Positions 34,863 to 39,002 of a stretch of DNA of 39,002 nucleotides are shown here, piece by piece. Position numbers and translations under genes: made by a program. The notes beneath the pieces are model-generated. The model searched no databases. It worked only from the letters and a program-made list of their open reading frames with translations, and was not told where the DNA came from. The stretch is from Nesterenkonia sphaerica (lineage in GTDB: Bacteria > Actinomycetota > Actinomycetes > Actinomycetales > Micrococcaceae), in the NCBI RefSeq assembly GCF_005771565.1, contig NZ_VAWA01000019.1, forward strand, positions 1 to 39,002, written 5' to 3'. Every line of letters begins with the position of its first letter. Position 1 is the stretch's first letter.

Positions 34863-37800
34863 TTATGCGTGGATGGCGGTCTGTTCGGCCTGGGCGAGCA
34901 CCAGGTCTATAGCGCCTTCTTGGTGGTCTGGTGGATAGCCGTGGACGGCGAGCAATCGTCTGAGTCTGGAGCGCATGCCGGCCTTCACCGACTCCCGGCT
35001 TTGCCAGTCGATGGTGACGGAGGACTGCACAGATTGGACGAGATCAACGGTGATGTCGCGAAGCTTCTCATCACCCATCTCGGTCACCGCCGAACCATTC
35101 TGGGCGAGTGCGTCAAAGAAGGCGAGTTCCCCTACTGAGAGCTGCAGCTGTTCGGCGCGCTGCTGTTCGCCCTTCATCTCCTTGGCTACTTCTACCAGTT
35201 CAGCAATCACTTCGGCAGCGCTGAGGGCTTGGTTGGTGTACTTGTTGACCGCTGCGTCGAGCATTTCGGAGAATTTGCGTCCTTTGACCAGATTGGTGCG
35301 CCGCACGGTTTTGACTTCATCGTTGAGCAGCTTCCGGAGCATGGCCAGGTGGACGTGTTCCTTGTCCTTCTGAGCGGCAAGCCGATTGAGGAAGTCTTCG
35401 TCCAGCAGAGACAGCTCCGGTTTCTCTCTGCCTTCGAACCCGTAGACGTCGATGACCTGGTCGGCGGTGATCGCTTGGTTGACGATCTGACTGATGGCAG
35501 TGTCCATGTCTTCAGCCCCGGCACCGCCGGAACCGGAGTCTGGGGCTTGGAATTTGAGGATTGCTGCCCGCACTGCAGTGAACAAGGCCACGTCGTCCCG
35601 GATGCGGGCCGCTTCATCGCTTGCTCCACAGAGGGCGAAAGCTTTGATCAGCGCAAGGGTCTCATCGAGGAATCTTTCGGTGAGGTTCTTGCCTGCTGAT
35701 GAATCGGCTGCGCCTTGTTCCAGCACGTAGTTGATCACACGCTGATACATCTCAATGCGTAGGGCATCACTCATCTCTGACGTGACCTTGAAGTTGACCC
35801 CGTGCAGCATCGCGCTGACGATCTCGTACTTCTCCTGCATGAAGGCGATCATCTGTTCCAGGGGCACTCCTGTGGTCTCCCGGTCGGAGGGCGAATACTC
35901 GGCCAGAGCGTCTTGGAGCTTGGTGAAGATCCCGATGTAGTCGACAATCAGCCCGCCGGTCTTGTCCTTGTAGCGCCGGTTGACCCGGGCGATGGCCTGC
36001 ATGAGCCCCGCCCCCTGCATCGTTTTGTCCACGTACATGGTGTGCAGGGAGGGCGAGTCGAATCCGGTGAGCCACATATCGCGCACGATCACCAGTTCCA
36101 GCTCATCTGCAGGGTTTTTGGCTCGCGCTTTGAGCTGATTCCGCTGCTTCTTGTCATAGAGATGGGGTTGAAAGTAGGCGGGATCTGCCGCGGAGCCGGT
36201 CATGACGACTTTGATCTTTCCTGCGGAGGGATCCTCGGAATGCCATTCGGGCCGGAGGGCAGTGATTTTCTCGTAGAGCTCCACCGCAATGCGCCGGCTC
36301 ATGGTGACGATCATGGCTTTGCCTGCCAGCTCGTCCCGCCGGGCCTCCCAGTGCTGGACGATGTCGGCGGCCACCAGGTCGAGGCGGGCGTCAGAGCCCA
36401 CTACCGCTTCTAGGCGGGCCCACTTGCTCTTGGCCTTCTGCGCTGCGGACTCTTCGGCTTCTCCGGTGATCTCGTCGGTGAGTTGGTCGAGGGCTTCAAG
36501 ATCTTCTTTGTCCAGGTCGATCTTGGCCAACCGGGATTCGTAGTAGATCCTGACCGTCGCCTCATCGGCCACCGCCTGTGAGAGGTCGTAGACGTCAATA
36601 TATTCGCCGAAGACGGCTTTGGTGGACTTGTCGGTGGATTCGATGGGGGTGCCGGTGAAGCCTAAGTAGGTTGCATGGGGCAGAGCGTCGCGCATGTATT
36701 TCGCGAGCCCCCCGGTGAACTGCCCGCTCTGCTCATTGAACCGAGTCTGCAGACCGTATTGGGAACGGTGGGCCTCATCGGCGACCACCACCACATTGCG
36801 GCGGTCGGTGAGCAGGCGGTCCCCCTGAACTTCTCCCCCGAACTTCTGCAGGGTGGTGAAGATGATGCCTCCGCTGGCCCGGCGTAGTTTGTCGCGGAGG
36901 TCCTCGCGGGTCTCGGCTTGCACAGGCGGTTCGGGGAGCACTGAGGCCGGGGCGAAGACCTCTTCGAAGAGTTGATTATCCAGATCTTGGCGGTCAGTGA
37001 GGAAGACCAAAGTGGGGTTTGCCATCCGTGGGTCGGCCAATATTTTTCCGGCGAAGAAGACCATTTCAAGACTCTTGCCTGAGCCTTGGGTGTGCCACAC
37101 GACTCCTCCGCGCTTATCTCCTGTAGGTGAGGAGGCGACGACGACGGACTCCACTGCCTTGTTCACCGCCCAGTACTGGTGGTATTTGGCCACTCGTTTG
37201 AAGGTGATGTTCTTCGCCTGACCGGTCGGGGTGGAGGTGGTTTCCTCGGAGAAAACGATGAAGTTGGCCAGCAGGTCCAGGAACCGGTGCGGGGTGAAGA
37301 CGCCTTTTATGAGTATGTCCAGGGACGCGGTGCCGGTGATGGTTTCGGTTCCGTCAACGGTCTTCCACGGCGCATAGTGCTCGAATCCGGCGCTGAAGGT
37401 ACCCATGGTTGAGGCGGACCAGTCGCTGATGACGGTCACGGCGTTGGTGGTGAACAGTGAGGGGATGTCTTCACGGTAGGTCTGGACTTGGTTCCACGCA
37501 GATTTGAGGCTCGCCCCCAGCGTCGAGGGACTCTTCAGTTCGAAGAGGGCCACGGGGATACCGTTGAGGAAGGTCAGGATGTCGGGGCGCCGGTCCCGGT
37601 GCTCGATGACGGTGAACTGGTTGACGGCCACCCAGTCATTGGCGTCCGGGTGGTGGAAGTCAATGAGCGCAAGTCGCTTGGTGCGCTGCTGACCGCCCAC
37701 GCTGTAGGTGACGGGGACCCCGTGGATGAGGAACTCGTGTTTGCGCATGTTTTCCAGGATCAGGTCCTGGTGTTCTGTGCGCAGGAACCTTTTGGCCGCT

Positions 37801-38009
37801 TCGCTGTGATGCTCCGCTGTGGCTTCGGGGTTCAGCCGTGCGATTGCCTCCCGGAGTCGGCCTGTGAGGATCGCGTCTTGCCAGTTGTTGCGCTCGGCTT
37901 GCGGGGAGTCGGGGGCGATATCGGGACCATGCAGAGTCTCATAGCCCAGTCGGCGCAGGTGGTCGAGTGCAGCGTTTTCTGCTGTCTCCTCGTTGTAGGC
38001 GTGCCCCAT
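34863..38009 (-). CDS. hsdR: Type I restriction enzyme R subunit, orphan in this window
   Basis: A 1048-residue HsdR. The ATG at 38009 has GGGAGGG upstream. The N-terminal nuclease domain has the P-D-(D/E)-x-K residues D143, E157 and K159 (F-E-L-K). The SF2 motor follows with G-S-G-K-S at 309-313 and D-E-A-H at 411-414, then T-G-F-D-S-P and Q-A-I-A-R-V-N-R-R of motifs V-VI. The C-terminal helical domain is full length. It cuts DNA with HsdM and HsdS, but neither gene is present in the 4 kb to its right or anywhere in the window. By eye the gene is less GC-rich than its neighbours, suggesting transfer. No frameshift is seen. Confidence 0.94.
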   Translation of the reverse strand: MGHAYNEETAENAALDHLRRLGYETLHGPDIAPDSPQAERNNWQDAILTGRLREAIARLNPEATAEHHSEAAKRFLRTEHQDLILENMRKHEFLIHGVPVTYSVGGQQRTKRLALIDFHHPDANDWVAVNQFTVIEHRDRRPDILTFLNGIPVALFELKSPSTLGASLKSAWNQVQTYREDIPSLFTTNAVTVISDWSASTMGTFSAGFEHYAPWKTVDGTETITGTASLDILIKGVFTPHRFLDLLANFIVFSEETTSTPTGQAKNITFKRVAKYHQYWAVNKAVESVVVASSPTGDKRGGVVWHTQGSGKSLEMVFFAGKILADPRMANPTLVFLTDRQDLDNQLFEEVFAPASVLPEPPVQAETREDLRDKLRRASGGIIFTTLQKFGGEVQGDRLLTDRRNVVVVADEAHRSQYGLQTRFNEQSGQFTGGLAKYMRDALPHATYLGFTGTPIESTDKSTKAVFGEYIDVYDLSQAVADEATVRIYYESRLAKIDLDKEDLEALDQLTDEITGEAEESAAQKAKSKWARLEAVVGSDARLDLVAADIVQHWEARRDELAGKAMIVTMSRRIAVELYEKITALRPEWHSEDPSAGKIKVVMTGSAADPAYFQPHLYDKKQRNQLKARAKNPADELELVIVRDMWLTGFDSPSLHTMYVDKTMQGAGLMQAIARVNRRYKDKTGGLIVDYIGIFTKLQDALAEYSPSDRETTGVPLEQMIAFMQEKYEIVSAMLHGVNFKVTSEMSDALRIEMYQRVINYVLEQGAADSSAGKNLTERFLDETLALIKAFALCGASDEAARIRDDVALFTAVRAAILKFQAPDSGSGGAGAEDMDTAISQIVNQAITADQVIDVYGFEGREKPELSLLDEDFLNRLAAQKDKEHVHLAMLRKLLNDEVKTVRRTNLVKGRKFSEMLDAAVNKYTNQALSAAEVIAELVEVAKEMKGEQQRAEQLQLSVGELAFFDALAQNGSAVTEMGDEKLRDITVDLVQSVQSSVTIDWQSRESVKAGMRSRLRRLLAVHGYPPDHQEGAIDLVLAQAEQTAIHA

Positions 38010-38058
38010 GCGCCCTCCCTCAACCACTCAAGCGGTTTTTCACTACTCTACAAGTTAC

Positions 38059-38487
38059 TCAGGCGGAGGTCCCCCGGCCGTGTCCGGTCCCGCGTTCGAT
38101 GATCCATTCGTGTCTGAGGTCGGTGACCTCTGCGATAATCTCGTAATCCTTGTCATAGTGGAGCACTGCAGCCTCGTGCTCGAGTGCGACGGCCGCGATG
38201 ATGAGGTCCGGGATGTCTCGTCTCCATTGCCCGATCGCGGCCAGCTTCGATTGGATCGTCATGGCAAGCCGCAGAGTGGAGTTCTGCACGGACAGACATG
38301 GGAGGGCGTGGAGGAGCTTGGCGCCGTCCTCGTAGTGCTTGGGGCTGCGCGCGGAGTAGAGAATCTCGAGGTTGATGACTTCACAGGTGGCGAGGTTGCC
38401 ATTGAGCAGCAGTTCTTCATACCGCCGGGCGGCGATCGGGCTGTACTTGGTCTGTTCCTGGGCGGACTTGTCGGCGAGGAAGTACAC
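38059..38487 (-). CDS. vapC: PIN-domain toxin, VapC type
   Basis: A 142-residue PIN-domain ribonuclease with the acidic residues D6 (L-A-D-K-S-A), E41, D94 (I-P-D-L-I-I-A-A-V-A) and D112/D114 (H-Y-D-K-D-Y). It starts with GTG six bases after the antitoxin stop. In VapBC systems such proteins cleave tRNA or rRNA and are neutralised by the upstream antitoxin. All acidic residues are kept, so it should be active. Confidence 0.9.
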   Translation of the reverse strand: MYFLADKSAQEQTKYSPIAARRYEELLLNGNLATCEVINLEILYSARSPKHYEDGAKLLHALPCLSVQNSTLRLAMTIQSKLAAIGQWRRDIPDLIIAAVALEHEAAVLHYDKDYEIIAEVTDLRHEWIIERGTGHGRGTSA

Positions 38488-38493
38488 GGCGTG

Positions 38494-38700
38494 TCAGCGC
38501 CAGGCGTTGTCCATGACCCCGGGCTCGCCGAGGTCGTTTGCCTCGGCACTGCGGAGCCACTCGAGCAGCTTCAGCCGCTCTTTGCGCGCAGCGATCTCAC
38601 CCAGTGCTCGGTTGACCGTCTCCACTTTCGTCTTGGTACCTAACTCTTCTGCTGCAGCAGTGAGTGCATCGTCGTCTATATCGATAAGCGTGCGCGTCAT
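38494..38700 (-). CDS. vapB: VapB-type antitoxin
   Basis: A 68-residue protein starting at the ATG 38700, which has GGAGGTG seven bases upstream. The N-terminal ribbon-helix-helix M-T-R-T-L-I-D-I-D-D-D-A-L with T-K-T-K-V-E-T-V-N-R-A-L binds DNA, and the C-terminal ~20 residues should wrap the toxin. It precedes and is coupled to vapC. A palindrome in front of the gene is its probable operator. Confidence 0.9.
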   Translation of the reverse strand: MTRTLIDIDDDALTAAAEELGTKTKVETVNRALGEIAARKERLKLLEWLRSAEANDLGEPGVMDNAWR

Positions 38701-38715
38701 TTTTCTCACCTCCGT

Positions 38716-38741
38716 ATATCAAGACTACCGCTGATTGATAT
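38716..38741 (-). promoter_or_regulatory. Candidate VapBC autoregulatory operator and promoter
   Basis: Perfect 7-bp arms ATATCAA (38716-38722) and TTGATAT (38735-38741) flank 12 bases, immediately upstream of vapB. The AT-rich half-sites suit ribbon-helix-helix binding and overlap a -10-like GATATA on the minus strand. Confidence 0.55.
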
Positions 38742-38758
38742 CGAAATACAGGGGGAGG

Positions 38759-38980
38759 TCACTTGCGAGCGGTGCGCCCATGCTCGGCCGCGTAGGCCTC
38801 CATCACCTCTGCGGGCGTCTGGCCGGTCAGTCGGAAGTCCTTGAGCTTGGAGGTGAGTTCGTCGAGTGCAGCTGCCAGCTGTAGGCCGCTAAGCCGCACC
38901 CCTGGATCGAGCCGGTCCATCGCGGCGTCGCGCAGCCGCAGCGCATAGGGCAGTTGCCGGGCAAGGGAGAGACGGGGGTG
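38759..38980 (-). pseudogene. Truncated 3' remnant of a second channel gene
   Basis: The minus-strand frame ending at TGA 38759-38761 encodes 73 residues. They align with the C-terminal cytoplasmic tail of the channel at 33878-34753: L-P-Y-A-L-R-L-R-D-A-A, then L-A-A-A-L-D-E-L-T, and P-A-E-V-M-E-A-Y-A-A-E-H. Identity looks like roughly half, so it is an old paralogue, not a recent copy. Upstream the homology stops at 38980, and an in-frame stop (38981-38983) follows, so no pore domain can be joined. Confidence 0.75.
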
Positions 38981-39002
38981 TCAATTAGTTTGTGTACCGG
39001 GT
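38975..39002. mobile_element. Possible insertion-sequence terminus at window edge
   Basis: Where the channel homology ends, the sequence GGGTGTCAATTAGTTTGTGT begins (38975), AT-rich and unlike its surroundings. It resembles the terminal repeats of IS256/Mutator-type elements (from memory, not searched). The body of the element would lie beyond the window. Confidence 0.4.

Noticed and set aside
33878-38980. Recent direct duplication flanking the hsdR-vapBC segment
   Set aside because: The two channel tails differ at roughly half their residues, so they are old paralogues and not a fresh target duplication.
1-39002. tRNA, rRNA or CRISPR array
   Set aside because: I saw no cloverleaf-like segments, no rRNA-like tracts and no direct repeats with regular spacers; the only period found (29 bp at 213-299) has no unique spacers.

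Overview
The window looks like chromosomal DNA of a high-GC actinobacterium. The ectABC genes lie beside a Ktr potassium system and an Opu-type osmoprotectant importer, and there is a 31-residue bS22/AURKAIP1-type ribosomal protein. Together these suggest a halotolerant member of the Micrococcales, possibly Nesterenkonia or an Arthrobacter relative. The genus is an inference from gene content only.

Region 1 (1-10.4 kb) handles xylose and probably xylo-oligosaccharides. It holds the 3' end of an aldose 1-epimerase, a ROK repressor divergent from xylA-xylB, and a leftward operon encoding a sugar-binding lipoprotein, two permeases and a GH3 glycosidase. The operon order matches the xylobiose bxlEFG-bxlA clusters of Streptomyces. 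A plausible route is import, cytoplasmic hydrolysis, mutarotation, isomerisation and phosphorylation to xylulose 5-phosphate.

Region 2 (10.4-18.7 kb) is mostly housekeeping: a Dps ferritin, seryl-tRNA synthetase, a diacylglycerol-kinase-like lipid kinase, two HAD hydrolases, prephenate dehydratase with a rhodanese-domain protein, an amidase and a stand-alone RibH2-like lumazine synthase.

Region 3 (18.8-34.8 kb) is unusually rich in osmotic and ionic functions: a CsbD-like stress protein, ectABC (no ectD), ktrB-ktrA, an AcuC/HDAC-like deacetylase, an asparagine-synthetase homologue whose glutaminase site is degraded, an Opu-type ABC importer, a glutaminase-STAS-cNMP-domain fusion, bS22, a glutaredoxin-like protein, proC and a two-TM potassium channel. 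K+ uptake and efflux, ectoine, betaine-type import, glutamate and proline all lie within about 16 kb.

Region 4 (34.8-39.0 kb) is accessory: an HsdR restriction subunit with no HsdM or HsdS in view, a VapBC-type toxin-antitoxin pair, and a remnant of a second channel gene cut off by what looks like an insertion-sequence end at the right edge.

The observations most worth a second look are the cysteine-free asparagine-synthetase-like protein inside the osmolyte neighbourhood, a 61-bp palindromic element present twice between convergent genes, a perfect 24-bp inverted repeat between the deacetylase and the asparagine-synthetase-like gene, and the orphan HsdR.
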